Shown here: positions 46,698-56,558 of the stretch, piece by piece
Position numbering within the stretch: position 1 is the stretch's first letter
Layout of the letters: the number at the start of each line of letters is the position of its first letter
Source: UBA3700 sp964478025
Lineage (GTDB): Bacteria; Bacillota; Clostridia; Christensenellales; UBA3700
Length of the DNA stretch: 64,000 nt
Direction: 5' to 3'
Assembly (NCBI GenBank): GCA_964478025.1
Contig: CAYZGK010000002.1
Coordinates: 1 to 64,000, forward strand
Program-made: the position numbers and the translations under genes
The notes under the pieces: model-generated
Databases searched by the model: none
What the model was told of the DNA's origin: nothing
Seen by the model: the letters and a program-made list of their open reading frames with translations, nothing else

Positions 46698-46724
46698 CTT
46701 GGAACCTCATATAGAGATTCCTTG
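46698..46724 (-). other. Hairpin between dnaK and dnaJ
   Basis: GGAATCTC...GAGGTTCC forms an 8-bp stem with one G-U pair around a 5-base loop in the 85-base gap. There is no U-tract. It may be a processing or mRNA-stability element that sets different levels of DnaK and DnaJ. Confidence 0.4.
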
Positions 46725-46759
46725 ATTGCTATAATATATAATGGAGTTTTATTATATGA

Positions 46760-48610
46760 CTATTTATTATTTGAATCATCACCATTATCGATAATGATAT
46801 CATCTGGATTTGTTCCAGCATTATTTTGTGCTGCTCCATCTGCTGCTTGTTGAGCATTAGCACTTTCTTGAGCTGCTTGATATAACTTTGTAAAGATTGG
46901 AGCATTTGCTTTTGTCATTTCATCAATGATAGCTCTTGTCTTTTCAGCATCTTTTGCTTCTTGTAAATCTTTCTTAGCCTTCTCCACAGCTTCTGTTAAA
47001 GTCTTCTTATCTTCTTCAGAAATCTTATCTCCTGCTTCGCTAATAGCTTTTTCTGTTGCGAAAATCATTTGATCAGCATCATTCTTTGCATCAACAAATT
47101 CCTTACGTTTCTTATCTTCTTCAGCATACTTTTCAGCTTCTTTTACAGCCTTATCGATTTCATCTTCAGAAAGGTTAGTTGAAGATGTAATTGTTACAGA
47201 TTGTTTCTTACCTGTACCTTTATCGATAGCAGTAACATTAACAATACCATTAGCATCGATATCGAAAGTAACTTCAATTTGTGGAATTCCACGAGGAGCT
47301 GGAGCGATACCATCTAGTTGGAATCTACCTAATTCCTTATTATCATTAGCCATTGGTCTTTCACCTTGTAATACTCTAATATCTACTGCTGTTTGGTTAT
47401 CTGCAGCTGTTGAGAATACTTGTGACTTTTGTGTAGGAATTGTTGTATTTCTATCAATTAATTTTGTAAATACACCACCCATTGTTTCAATACCAAGAGA
47501 TAGTGGAGTTACATCAAGTAATAATACATCTTTAACATCGCCTGCAAGTACACCACCTTGAATAGCAGCACCTAATGCTACGCATTCATCTGGGTTAATA
47601 CCCTTAAATGGTTCCTTACCTGTAGCTTTTCTTACAGCGTCTACAACAGCTGGGATTCTTGTTGAACCACCAACTAAGATAACCTTAGATAAGTCGTTTG
47701 CTGTTAAGTTAGCATCAGCTAAAGCTTTCTTTAGAGGAATTAATGTCTTATTTACAAGGTCTGCTGTTAATGCATCAAACTTAGCTCTTGTTAAGTTCAT
47801 ATCGATGTGTTTTGGACCATCAGCTGTCATTGTAATATAAGGAAGATTAATATTTGTACTTGTTACGCCAGATAGATCGATCTTTGCTTTTTCTGCAGCT
47901 TCCTTAATTCTTTGCATTGTAGCTTTATCTGTAGATAGATCAATACCTTCTGCTTTCTTAAATTCATCAAGGATGTACTTAATAATTATATTATCAAAGT
48001 CATCACCACCTAAGTGTGTATCACCATTTGTAGATAGAACTTCAAATACGCCATCTTCAATCTCAAGGATTGATACATCGAATGTACCACCACCTAAGTC
48101 GTAAATTAAGATCTTTTGTCCTTTGTTTTCACCTTTATCTAGGCCATAAGCAAGAGCTGCTGCTGTAGGTTCGTTAATAATTCTTAAAACTTCAAGACCT
48201 GCAATCTTACCAGCATCTTTTGTAGCTTGTCTTTGGCTATCACTAAAGTAAGCAGGAACTGTAATAACAGCTTGAGTTACCTTTTCTCCTAAATAACTTT
48301 CAGCATCTTGTTTTAATTTTGTTAGAATCATAGCTGAAATTTCTTGTGGACTATAAGATTTGTCATCAATCTTAACCTTATAATCTTCACCCATATGTCT
48401 CTTGATTGAGCTAATTGTTCTTGAAGCATTAGCTACTGCTTGTCTTTTAGCTACTTGACCTACAAGTCTTTCACCATCTTTAGCAAAACCTACAACTGAT
48501 GGAGTTGTTCTTCCACCCTCAGAGTTTGCTATAACTGTAGCATCGCCACCTTCCATAATAGCTACGCAAGAGTTTGTTGTACCTAAGTCAATACCAATAA
48601 TTTTACTCAT
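46760..48610 (-). CDS. dnaK: Chaperone DnaK (Hsp70)
   Basis: The 616-residue Hsp70 opens SKIIGIDLGTTNSCVAIMEG and has the nucleotide-binding signatures IYDLGGGTFDVSIL and VILVGGSTRIPAV. The linker is DVLLLDVTPLSLGIE, followed by the substrate-binding and lid domains. The tail is the expected Ala/Gln-rich stretch ending in acidic residues. It binds exposed hydrophobic segments under ATP control with DnaJ and GrpE, whose genes flank it. Confidence 0.98.
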   Translation of the reverse strand: MSKIIGIDLGTTNSCVAIMEGGDATVIANSEGGRTTPSVVGFAKDGERLVGQVAKRQAVANASRTISSIKRHMGEDYKVKIDDKSYSPQEISAMILTKLKQDAESYLGEKVTQAVITVPAYFSDSQRQATKDAGKIAGLEVLRIINEPTAAALAYGLDKGENKGQKILIYDLGGGTFDVSILEIEDGVFEVLSTNGDTHLGGDDFDNIIIKYILDEFKKAEGIDLSTDKATMQRIKEAAEKAKIDLSGVTSTNINLPYITMTADGPKHIDMNLTRAKFDALTADLVNKTLIPLKKALADANLTANDLSKVILVGGSTRIPAVVDAVRKATGKEPFKGINPDECVALGAAIQGGVLAGDVKDVLLLDVTPLSLGIETMGGVFTKLIDRNTTIPTQKSQVFSTAADNQTAVDIRVLQGERPMANDNKELGRFQLDGIAPAPRGIPQIEVTFDIDANGIVNVTAIDKGTGKKQSVTITSSTNLSEDEIDKAVKEAEKYAEEDKKRKEFVDAKNDADQMIFATEKAISEAGDKISEEDKKTLTEAVEKAKKDLQEAKDAEKTRAIIDEMTKANAPIFTKLYQAAQESANAQQAADGAAQNNAGTNPDDIIIDNGDDSNNK

Positions 48611-48645
48611 ATTCTTTATCTCCTTTAAAAATTTATTTCTTTATA

Positions 48646-49152
48646 TTATTGTCCAACTACGCACATAGAGTGTCTTAAGACTTTATCTCCACGTTTGTAA
48701 CCGGTTCTAAACACTTGAATTACTTTACCTGCATTTTCTGGATCATCTTTGTTCATTACAGCTTCATGTAGATTTGGATTGAATTCCTCACCTAAAGCTT
48801 TAATTTCTTCAACATTGAATTTAACAAGAACATCCATAAAAGCTTTCTTTACTAGTTCTATTCCTTTTTTGTTATTTTCATCTACTTGAGCATTAATTGC
48901 CATATCAATAGAATCAATAGTTGGCAAAATTGCTATGATTGCATCATTAACCCCATCGTTATACATTGAAGTTCCTAAAGACGCATTTCTTTTTTTGTAG
49001 TTGTCAAAATCAGCTTGCAATCTAACGAATTGGTTATACAATGTATCATATTTTTCATCAGATGCAGATTTCTTTGCTTCAGTTTTTTCGCCTACATACT
49101 CAAAACTTTCAGCTTGTTCATCCATCTTTTCATCTTTTTTTTTCTTTGCCAT
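48646..49152 (-). CDS. grpE: Nucleotide exchange factor GrpE
   Basis: This 168-residue protein releases ADP from DnaK. It has a charged N-terminus, the coiled-coil stretch DEKYDTLYNQFVRLQADFDN, and the conserved beta-domain end NPNLHEAVMNKDDPEN to VFRTGYKRGDKVLRHSMCVV. It sits 9 bases after hrcA and 35 bases before dnaK. Confidence 0.96.
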   Translation of the reverse strand: MAKKKKDEKMDEQAESFEYVGEKTEAKKSASDEKYDTLYNQFVRLQADFDNYKKRNASLGTSMYNDGVNDAIIAILPTIDSIDMAINAQVDENNKKGIELVKKAFMDVLVKFNVEEIKALGEEFNPNLHEAVMNKDDPENAGKVIQVFRTGYKRGDKVLRHSMCVVGQ

Positions 49153-49161
49153 ACTTTCTCC

Positions 49162-50172
49162 TTAATCTTGGCTTTCGAACAACTTGCCTATTTCCTTTAG
49201 AACAGCAATTACTTTTTTGTAATTCATTCTTTGAGGTCCTATTACACCAATTTGTCCTACTTCTTCGCCTTTCATTTTATATTTAGCACTTACGACAGCC
49301 ATATCTTGAAGTTTTTCATCATCATCTTTACCGATTTTAACGGAAACTTCAATTGAGCCGTTTTTATCGTCAACTATTTCATGAAGTTTTTTATTATCAT
49401 CAACAATACTTATAAAGTTTTTAACATTATTAATATCGTTGTATTCTGGATAATTAAAGATTTTATCTTTTCCTTCAACTAATACTTGATTTTCTCTAGC
49501 CTTTTTGTAGCTTACAATCATATTAAATACTTCATCAAAAACTAATTTGAATTCTTGTAATTGTGGATCAATCATATTATGTGAATGAACTACTTCTACA
49601 AGTTTTTTACCAGCAAATGTTCTATATAATAGATTATTTGCAACTTCAATATAGTTTTGCATAGTATTTTCAGGTATTTTAATTTCCTTGTTTTTAATTG
49701 TTCCATTGTTTGTAACAATCAAAACTAGTGCTGAACCATCATACATATCTACAAGTTTAACATCGTTAATAACAATATTATCTGTAGACGAAATCATAAG
49801 TAATGATGTGTAGTTTGTTATATCTGAAACAATTTTTGCTCCATTATCTACAATTTCTTGCAATGATGAAAACTTTGTTTCAAACATATCTCTAACTTGA
49901 TTTAACTCATCATCAGATATTTCCATTATATTTTGAACATAATATTTATATGCTTTAGAAGATGGAATTCTTCCTGATGATGTATGTGGTTGAGTTAAAT
50001 AACCCATATCTTCTAGTGTTGCAAGTTCAGATCTAATCGTTGCTGAAGATACATCTGGAAGATATTTTTCTTGAATTGTGGAAGAAGAAATAGGTTCAGC
50101 TTCACTAATATAACTATCTACTAAAGCTGTTAGTATTTTTTTCTTTCTATCAGATAATTTTTCTTCACTCAT
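49162..50172 (-). CDS. hrcA: Heat-inducible repressor HrcA
   Basis: The 336-residue protein represses its own operon by binding CIRCE. An N-terminal winged helix (SDRKKKILTALVDSYISEAE, then SSATIRSELATLEDMGYLTQ) is followed by the GAF-like domain and dimerisation region, ending IGVIGPQRMNYKKVIAVL. I start at the ATG at 50172, preceded by GAAGG. A longer frame to 50214 would run through the CIRCE-like site and the expected transcription start. Confidence 0.95.
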   Translation of the reverse strand: MSEEKLSDRKKKILTALVDSYISEAEPISSSTIQEKYLPDVSSATIRSELATLEDMGYLTQPHTSSGRIPSSKAYKYYVQNIMEISDDELNQVRDMFETKFSSLQEIVDNGAKIVSDITNYTSLLMISSTDNIVINDVKLVDMYDGSALVLIVTNNGTIKNKEIKIPENTMQNYIEVANNLLYRTFAGKKLVEVVHSHNMIDPQLQEFKLVFDEVFNMIVSYKKARENQVLVEGKDKIFNYPEYNDINNVKNFISIVDDNKKLHEIVDDKNGSIEVSVKIGKDDDEKLQDMAVVSAKYKMKGEEVGQIGVIGPQRMNYKKVIAVLKEIGKLFESQD

Positions 50173-50194
50173 TTTATTACCTTCTTTAACAATT

Positions 50195-50221
50195 TTGGCA
50201 CTCTCGTCTTTCAATTGCTAA
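50195..50221. promoter_or_regulatory. Second, degenerate CIRCE site at the hrcA transcription start
   Basis: TTGGCACTC-N9-AATTGCTAA differs from the CIRCE consensus (TTAGCACTC-N9-GAGTGCTAA) at three positions. It begins about 5 bases after the -10 element. Confidence 0.65.
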
Positions 50222-50225
50222 ATCT

Positions 50226-50253
50226 ATTATAACACCCCATTTTTCAATGTCAA
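50226..50253 (-). promoter_or_regulatory. Promoter of hrcA-grpE-dnaK-dnaJ
   Basis: Minus-strand -35 TTGACA (50248-50253) and -10 TATAAT (50226-50231), both perfect consensus, are 16 bases apart. They lie between two CIRCE-type sites. Confidence 0.85.
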
Positions 50254-50281
50254 CACTTTTTGAATAAAAAAATGAAAAATT

Positions 50282-50308
50282 TTAGCACTCTTTTGTTTAG
50301 ACTGCTAA
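50282..50308. promoter_or_regulatory. CIRCE operator upstream of the hrcA promoter
   Basis: TTAGCACTC-N9-GACTGCTAA matches the HrcA-binding CIRCE element with one changed base. It lies 28 bases upstream of the -35. Confidence 0.85.
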
Positions 50309-50333
50309 AATAGAAATTATTTGTCTTATTATA

Positions 50334-53255
50334 CTATTGTTGAGATTCTTTTTTCTTTAACTTTTTTGCCCTTATATCTAAAGCTATAAATACAATACCT
50401 GCTATTATTATAATACCTGGAATTATAGTTGCCATGTACCAAATCTTAGAATAGTCTATATCATTTTTGGTTTCACCAAGTTTAGATACAGCAATGTAAT
50501 CAAAGTTAATTGGAGTTTCGCTATCTGAAATTATCTTTATTGTATGATCTCCATCACTAAGGTCTTTACTAAATACAAGTTGAGCACACTCTATCTTGTC
50601 GCTATAGAAAGATATTGTTTCAACTTCTTTATCATCTATATAAACTGTAGCTGATCCAAATTCTGGTCCATTTACCGCATAAAGCGCAACTCTATTTCCG
50701 TTAAATGAGTATGAGAATGTTGCTCCCTCAGCTTTTGAAACGACAAGCGTTCCATTTATTCCAATGTATGAATAGTCTGTATACCACTCACCTATAAATT
50801 CTATCTCGGTACTTGAAGATGGGATTATAGACATCTTTTCTAACTTATAAGATATCCTAATATTATCTACACATACCTTATAGTCCTTCTCCCCTCTAAA
50901 ATAGAACATTATAAGCGATGCTCTAATTTCTTTACCCTCAATTATATTCTCACCATTTTTTAGCGTTATAGTTTCGCCATACTTAAGTCCACTATCATAC
51001 ATAACATACATGCTAACGCCTTCCATAGACTCAACATCTATATTTATGTAATTTATTCTGCTAGTATCATTAAGTGTAACTTTTAATATTGTATCTTTAT
51101 TTGAGGTACCATCAACGCTATCTTTAAAGCTATATTCATTGTCATTAATTTTCATACTTGAAACAACAACATCATTATAAGTTTCGCCTTGAGTTGTAAG
51201 TGTCTCTACTTCCTTTTGAGGAACTGAAAATTCTACTATTTGACTTCTACTTAATTTTGGATATATTAGATAATCAACACCTATATCTTCAATATTTTCC
51301 CAATCATCCATTTTAATTCCAAGAGAAGCATATCCTACACCCTTGTTTGCAAGATTATAAATTGTAAAATAGTATGTATAACCTGTCTGCAACTTTACTC
51401 TATAAGAAAGTTCTGATGTATATGCAGGCACTGTTAAAATATTACTTAAGATAGTTGTATAGTATTCCTTAACACCAAAATCTACAGAACATAGTCCCGC
51501 GCTCTTTAAATAAATCGTATAATAACCATCCTTAGGCACTTCTATACAACCATTTGTTACCACAAAGCTCTTTTTTGTATCATCAATAGTATCTTCTTTC
51601 TCAACTTGAGCATAAAGGATGGACTCGCTTTTTGTTGGAGTAGAATCTTTATAATGCTTGGTTGCATCCTCAAGTGATGTAAAAGACACATCTTCATAAA
51701 TTATCGTCGAGCAAACTGCAATATCTACAGTTATATTGTTTTTTAAATAAACTTCACTATCTCCATTTTTTAATACTAATGTGAAATTATCTTGTAAGTT
51801 CTTAGAATCTGGAGTATATGAATAAACTCCATTAGAAACCTTATTCCAAAGACCTGCAGTTCCCTTTAAATCAGAAACTTCCCAGCCATCTCCTACTATG
51901 CTTTCATTAAAATTAAACGTTGTGGTTTCACCTATCTCAACATGAAGTCCAGTTTGATTTTCAAATAAAGTTCCACCTGATACTAAACTTGATGAAACTA
52001 AATAAAATTTGTTTAAGGTGTTATCTGACACTGTATAAGAAATATCATAAGCTGAGGCTAAAGATGTAAAATCAGTATTTAAAATTCTTGTAGCTTCATT
52101 TAAAACTTCACTTAAATCTAAACAGGTTTTGCTTGCTCCTAAACAAGAGTATGTTTGTTCTTCTCCAAAACCATAATAAATATTCATAAATAATGACACA
52201 TTTTTATCACTATAAGTTTTATCAATAGCATCTTTAACAATGTTTTCTACATGTAAAATTTTGTTAGCATCAATATCTAAAGATAAATATGAATCAACCA
52301 TACTAGCATATGTTAAAGAAGAAACTATACTAGATATAGAATCTTTTAAAATAGAGTTTTCAAAACATTGCGTCTTTTCTTCTTTTTCTTGAACAATAAC
52401 TTTTAAAACTTCTAAGATTGTGCCATTATTTCCAGATATTAAATTGTCATAATTTACAGCCTCTTCAATATAAGATACAGGCAAATAAATTTTATTTTCT
52501 TCCACATCATAGCTTGGATTTAATACAAGGTCTTTAAAGTATATCTTTAATGGCGAATTATCATTATTAAAAAACGACAAATTAAATAATTTATCCATTG
52601 AAACAAGTGCCATTCTCCACCAAAGCATTGTATTTGAAACGTCATTTATTTTCTCGTTATATGTTATAGGGAAATATAATCTAACATTAGTAGCATCTAA
52701 AACAGTATACTCTCCAACGCTATTTATACTTTCCTTGCTATCTATTCCATATCTATAAAAAGAGCTTTCAACCGCTCCTTCAATTGTTATACAAAAACTA
52801 GTTGACACACTTTCTGACACAAAAAGCTCTATCTCACCGCCATAATTTGATGTTCTTTCAATTTCAGTTGTTACATCATTTAAACTAACCGAGAATGGTA
52901 AAACACCAGATGAGGAAAACATATTATCATTACCTAAAATTTTATGACCCTTTCCTACTTGATTTGCATCAATAGTAACTTTTATTGTTTCCCCTTTTGG
53001 AATATATAAACCAAGTGAGTGCACTCCCGTTATTCTATTATCTACAATTATTTTTTTCGTAACACGAGGCACATTTGCATATTCAATTGCATCACTTGGT
53101 GCATCACTGCTTGACACAATAGAAAACGAATCGCCATATATTGAATCAATCGAATCGTTATAATCAAGCGACTGCTCAACTGAACAAGAAGCCATAATTG
53201 TAGCAAATGCTACAACTAGTAAAACAATTAAACTTACCATAATTCGCTTCTTCAT
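50334..53255 (-). CDS. Large lipoprotein with a C-terminal membrane helix, unknown function
   Basis: This 973-residue protein begins with a lipoprotein signal (VLLVVAFATIMASCS, lipid-linked Cys at about residue 23). The body is rich in beta strands and Ser, Asp and Asn. Residues about 840-920 resemble a carbohydrate-binding galactose-type fold (FIGEWYTDYSYIGINGTL, then FNGNRVALYA). It ends with a second membrane anchor at about 940-962 (MATIIPGIIIIAGIVFIAL) and a Lys-rich tail. Two anchors on one chain are unusual. It stops 26 bases before the CIRCE site, with no terminator seen. It could bind wall or host glycans. Confidence 0.75.
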   Translation of the reverse strand: MKKRIMVSLIVLLVVAFATIMASCSVEQSLDYNDSIDSIYGDSFSIVSSSDAPSDAIEYANVPRVTKKIIVDNRITGVHSLGLYIPKGETIKVTIDANQVGKGHKILGNDNMFSSSGVLPFSVSLNDVTTEIERTSNYGGEIELFVSESVSTSFCITIEGAVESSFYRYGIDSKESINSVGEYTVLDATNVRLYFPITYNEKINDVSNTMLWWRMALVSMDKLFNLSFFNNDNSPLKIYFKDLVLNPSYDVEENKIYLPVSYIEEAVNYDNLISGNNGTILEVLKVIVQEKEEKTQCFENSILKDSISSIVSSLTYASMVDSYLSLDIDANKILHVENIVKDAIDKTYSDKNVSLFMNIYYGFGEEQTYSCLGASKTCLDLSEVLNEATRILNTDFTSLASAYDISYTVSDNTLNKFYLVSSSLVSGGTLFENQTGLHVEIGETTTFNFNESIVGDGWEVSDLKGTAGLWNKVSNGVYSYTPDSKNLQDNFTLVLKNGDSEVYLKNNITVDIAVCSTIIYEDVSFTSLEDATKHYKDSTPTKSESILYAQVEKEDTIDDTKKSFVVTNGCIEVPKDGYYTIYLKSAGLCSVDFGVKEYYTTILSNILTVPAYTSELSYRVKLQTGYTYYFTIYNLANKGVGYASLGIKMDDWENIEDIGVDYLIYPKLSRSQIVEFSVPQKEVETLTTQGETYNDVVVSSMKINDNEYSFKDSVDGTSNKDTILKVTLNDTSRINYINIDVESMEGVSMYVMYDSGLKYGETITLKNGENIIEGKEIRASLIMFYFRGEKDYKVCVDNIRISYKLEKMSIIPSSSTEIEFIGEWYTDYSYIGINGTLVVSKAEGATFSYSFNGNRVALYAVNGPEFGSATVYIDDKEVETISFYSDKIECAQLVFSKDLSDGDHTIKIISDSETPINFDYIAVSKLGETKNDIDYSKIWYMATIIPGIIIIAGIVFIALDIRAKKLKKKESQQ

Positions 53256-53282
53256 AGTGCTTATTATAACATATATAAAATA

Positions 53283-53320
53283 AAAAATAAAAAATCCTAG
53301 TCAATTTCTTGGCTAGGATC
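53283..53320 (-). terminator. Terminator after hpf
   Basis: An ATCCTAG/CTAGGAT stem (53294-53319), extended by CCAAGAAATTGA in the loop region, is followed by a T-rich tract on the minus strand. Because it lies between hpf and the lipoprotein gene, the latter has its own start region. Confidence 0.8.
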
Positions 53321-53340
53321 CAAATATTTTTTTTTAGATT

Positions 53341-53877
53341 TTAGTAAACTAGTTCAATTCTACCTACTTCACCATCTTCTCTATTATAAACAATACTTAC
53401 CATTCCTGATGCTTCATCCATGTAAACATAGAAATCGTGATCAGTCATTGCCATCTTTTCAATTGCCTCTTTTGTTGAAATAGAATTTAGATGTATTGTT
53501 TTAGTTCTAACTAGTTGTTTTTCCTCTGGAATAGTTGAAGCATATAATGCAGATTCATCAAAAGCTTCTTTCTTTAATTTGTCTAGTTGTGTCTTATACT
53601 TTCTAATTTGACCTTCAAGTTTAGGTAAAGCCAAATCTATATTTTTGTACATGTTATCCGAAATAACTTCACTTCTAACAAAATTACTTCCGAAGAAAAT
53701 GGTTATTTCCATTCCATACTTTACAGTCTTAGTACCTTCTTTGCCAATTTGCTTTAAAGATACCTTTACACTAGGTTCATCTTCAAAATATCTATCTAGT
53801 TTGGATAGTTTATCTTTAATGATGCCATCTAGCTTTTCCCCTTTTTTGTAACTTTTTGAAATAATTTCTATACGCAT
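53341..53877 (-). CDS. hpf: Ribosome hibernation promoting factor, long form
   Basis: The 178-residue protein joins an N-terminal S30AE domain (residues 1-100, with ISKSYKKGEKLDGIIKDKL and ALPKLEGQIRKYKTQL) to a C-terminal dimerisation domain (VRTKTIHLNSISTKEAIEKM, then DHDFYVYMDEASG). Long HPF pairs two 70S ribosomes into an inactive 100S form when growth slows. It has a GAGG ribosome site and stands alone between clpC and the lipoprotein gene. Confidence 0.96.
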   Translation of the reverse strand: MRIEIISKSYKKGEKLDGIIKDKLSKLDRYFEDEPSVKVSLKQIGKEGTKTVKYGMEITIFFGSNFVRSEVISDNMYKNIDLALPKLEGQIRKYKTQLDKLKKEAFDESALYASTIPEEKQLVRTKTIHLNSISTKEAIEKMAMTDHDFYVYMDEASGMVSIVYNREDGEVGRIELVY

Positions 53878-53929
53878 AATAGTTTCCTCCTATAGTTTAT
53901 TTCTAACTCAACTAGATTATATCATTTTT

Positions 53930-53970
53930 AGGTACCTATTAAAAGATGCAAAATCAACTTTAATAGGCAC
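53930..53970. other. Long hairpin just after clpC without a U-tract
   Basis: GGTACCTATTAAAAG and CTTTAATAGGCACC form a nearly perfect 14-bp stem, starting 10 bases after the clpC stop. On the minus strand no T-run follows, so it is not a classical terminator for clpC. It may protect the mRNA 3' end or be processed. Confidence 0.5.
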
Positions 53971-53980
53971 CCTTATTTTA

Positions 53981-56545
53981 TTATTCGCTCTTGTTATCTG
54001 AAGGAGCATCGCCACTAGATTCTTCTTTCTTTACTTCCTTTTTTGCAAAGGTTAAAGCGCCATCTTTTGCGTCAACAACAACTGTATCACCAAGACCAAA
54101 CTCATTCTTTAACATCTTTGTTGCAAGTTCATCCTCAACCATAGATTGAAGTGCTCTCTTTAAAGGTCTTGCACCATATTCTGAGTTAAAGCCTTTTTCA
54201 ATAATAACATCGTATGCTGCATCTGTTATCTCAACAGTTAAGTTACGTTCTTTTAATCTATTGATTAAGTTATTACCCATCAATTTAGCAATACTATTCA
54301 TATCAGCCTTTTCAAATGATCTAAATACGATAATATCGTCAATTCTGTTAATAAACTCTGGCTTTAGAGTTCTCTTTAGAGCATCCATTTCTCTTTCCTT
54401 CATTTCCTCGTAGCTAATTGTAGATTTAGCATCACCGAAGCCTAAAGAACCTTTCTTAATTTCTCCAGCACCAATATTTGATGTCAAGATAATAATAGTA
54501 TTCTTAAAGTTTATAGTTCTACCATGAGAGTCTGTTAATCTACCATCATCTAGTATTTGAAGTAAGATATTAAATACATCAGGATGAGCCTTTTCAATTT
54601 CATCAAATAGTACAACTGAATATGGATTTCTTCTTACCTTTTCAGTAAGTTGTCCACCCTCATCATAGCCTACATAACCTGGAGCTGAACCAATTAGTTT
54701 AGAAACGTTTGCAGCATCCATATATTCTGACATATCTATTCTTATGATAGAGTTTTCATCACCAAACATTGCTTCTGCTAATGCTTTTGAAAGTTCTGTC
54801 TTACCAACACCTGTAGGTCCTAAGAATATAAATGTACCAATAGGTCTCTTTGGATCCTTAATACCTACTCTTGCACGTCTTACAGCTTTAGCAACTGCAG
54901 TAACAGCTTCGTCTTGTCCAACAACTCTCTTTCTCAATACATTCTCCAAATTTAGTAATACATCGGCTTCTGATTGAGTCAACTTAACTACTGGAACTTT
55001 CGTCCATGCAGAAACAACTTTAGCAATATCTTCTTCAGTTAAAACTAGATCTTCATTACTCTTAGAGGTCTTCCATTTAGCCTTTAGATTATTGTATTCT
55101 TGTTGCATTTTCTTACGTTCATTTTCAAGTTGATCAGCCTTAGCGAAATCTCTACGGCTAACAGCACCATTAATATCTAGTGAAATCTTAGCAATCTTAT
55201 CTTCATATTCACTAATATCCTTTGGCATTACTGAAGCACCAACGTGTTTAGCAGCTGCAGCCTCATCAATTAAGTCAAGAGCTTTATCTGGTAAGAATCT
55301 ATCTGTTATATATCTATCTGATAAGTTAACAGCAGCCTTTAAAGCCTCATCTGTAATTTTTACTTTATGGTGATCTTCATATTTCTTTCTAACACCTTTT
55401 AAGATACATAAAGCATCTTCTGTTGATGGTGGATCTACCATAATTGGTTGGAATCTTCTTTCAAGTGCTGGGTCCTTTTCAATAAACTTTCTATATTCTG
55501 TAATTGTTGTAGCACCAATAGTTTGAATTTCACCTCTTGCTAATTGTGGCTTTAACATATTAGCAGCATCCATAGAACCGCCTTCTGATTCACCTGCACC
55601 TACTATCATATGAATCTCATCAATAAATAAGATTACATTTGGATTTTGTTTTAAAGCATCAAGCATTTTCTTGATTCTCTCTTCAAACTCACCTCTATAC
55701 TTTGTACCAGCAAGCATACTAGTTAAATCAAGTGAGAATATAGTCTTATCCTTTAACATTTCAGGAACATCGCCTGCAACAATTGCTTGAGCAAGTCCAT
55801 CAACGATAGCACTCTTACCTACACCTGGTTCACCAATTAGTACTGGGTTATTTTTAGTCTTTCTTGATAGAGTTTGAATAATTCTATCTGTCTCATTCTT
55901 TCTACCAATAACAGGGTCTAGCTTACCTTCACGAGCTTTTCTTGTTAAATCAACACCAAACTTTTCTAGTCCTTTTAAAGAACTATCATTATTCTTACTA
56001 TCAGTATCACCAAAAGAAGAATCTTGGTCATCAACTGGTTCATTAAATATTTGACTTAAGATATCCTCATTATTATCGTCATCATCAAGGTTACCAAACA
56101 AACCCATTAATTCATCCTCAAGCGATTTATTTTCTGGTGAAAATTTACTAGCAAGTGATGAATATACAGCATTTAGGTTAGTTCCTAACTGTATAAGTGC
56201 TTTTACACCATAAGAGCTTGTATCTTTCAAAATTTCAAATAATAACAAATCTGAGTATAGGTATTCAGCTTTTAAAGATATTGCTCTTTTACATGCAGCT
56301 TGCAATGCTTGTTGTACTCTTGCAGAAGCCTTATAGCTTTCACTTGCATGATCCATATTAATAGATATTGATTGATATTCCTTTGGATTTACACCAAAGT
56401 TTCTTAATAATTGGCCACCTTTTGACTCTTCAGTGTTAAGCATCGCACTAATAACTTGCTCTGTTCCCATTAAGCCGCCAGATTTTCTAGCTAATTCTTG
56501 CGCATTTAATATTACTTTTTGTAATTCTTTACTGTATCCGTTCAT
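53981..56545 (-). CDS. clpC: ATP-dependent unfoldase ClpC
   Basis: The 854-residue AAA+ unfoldase feeds proteins, including those tagged by arginine phosphorylation, to ClpP. It has the N-terminal double Clp_N repeat (residues 1-150), AAA-1 with GEPGVGKSAIVDG (near 238) and LFIDEIHM, a UVR-like middle segment (DFAKADQLENERKKMQQEY), and AAA-2 with GPTGVGKTELSKALAEAMF (near 575). The linker between Clp_N and AAA-1 is acidic (DDDDNNEDI). It ends the ctsR-mcsA-mcsB-clpC operon. Confidence 0.97.
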   Translation of the reverse strand: MNGYSKELQKVILNAQELARKSGGLMGTEQVISAMLNTEESKGGQLLRNFGVNPKEYQSISINMDHASESYKASARVQQALQAACKRAISLKAEYLYSDLLLFEILKDTSSYGVKALIQLGTNLNAVYSSLASKFSPENKSLEDELMGLFGNLDDDDNNEDILSQIFNEPVDDQDSSFGDTDSKNNDSSLKGLEKFGVDLTRKAREGKLDPVIGRKNETDRIIQTLSRKTKNNPVLIGEPGVGKSAIVDGLAQAIVAGDVPEMLKDKTIFSLDLTSMLAGTKYRGEFEERIKKMLDALKQNPNVILFIDEIHMIVGAGESEGGSMDAANMLKPQLARGEIQTIGATTITEYRKFIEKDPALERRFQPIMVDPPSTEDALCILKGVRKKYEDHHKVKITDEALKAAVNLSDRYITDRFLPDKALDLIDEAAAAKHVGASVMPKDISEYEDKIAKISLDINGAVSRRDFAKADQLENERKKMQQEYNNLKAKWKTSKSNEDLVLTEEDIAKVVSAWTKVPVVKLTQSEADVLLNLENVLRKRVVGQDEAVTAVAKAVRRARVGIKDPKRPIGTFIFLGPTGVGKTELSKALAEAMFGDENSIIRIDMSEYMDAANVSKLIGSAPGYVGYDEGGQLTEKVRRNPYSVVLFDEIEKAHPDVFNILLQILDDGRLTDSHGRTINFKNTIIILTSNIGAGEIKKGSLGFGDAKSTISYEEMKEREMDALKRTLKPEFINRIDDIIVFRSFEKADMNSIAKLMGNNLINRLKERNLTVEITDAAYDVIIEKGFNSEYGARPLKRALQSMVEDELATKMLKNEFGLGDTVVVDAKDGALTFAKKEVKKEESSGDAPSDNKSE

Positions 56546-56558
56546 AGTTCTTTACCTC

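Noticed and set aside
50172..50214. Longer N-terminus of HrcA from 50214
   Set aside because: It would start at the transcription start inside the CIRCE-like site, leaving no room for a ribosome site.
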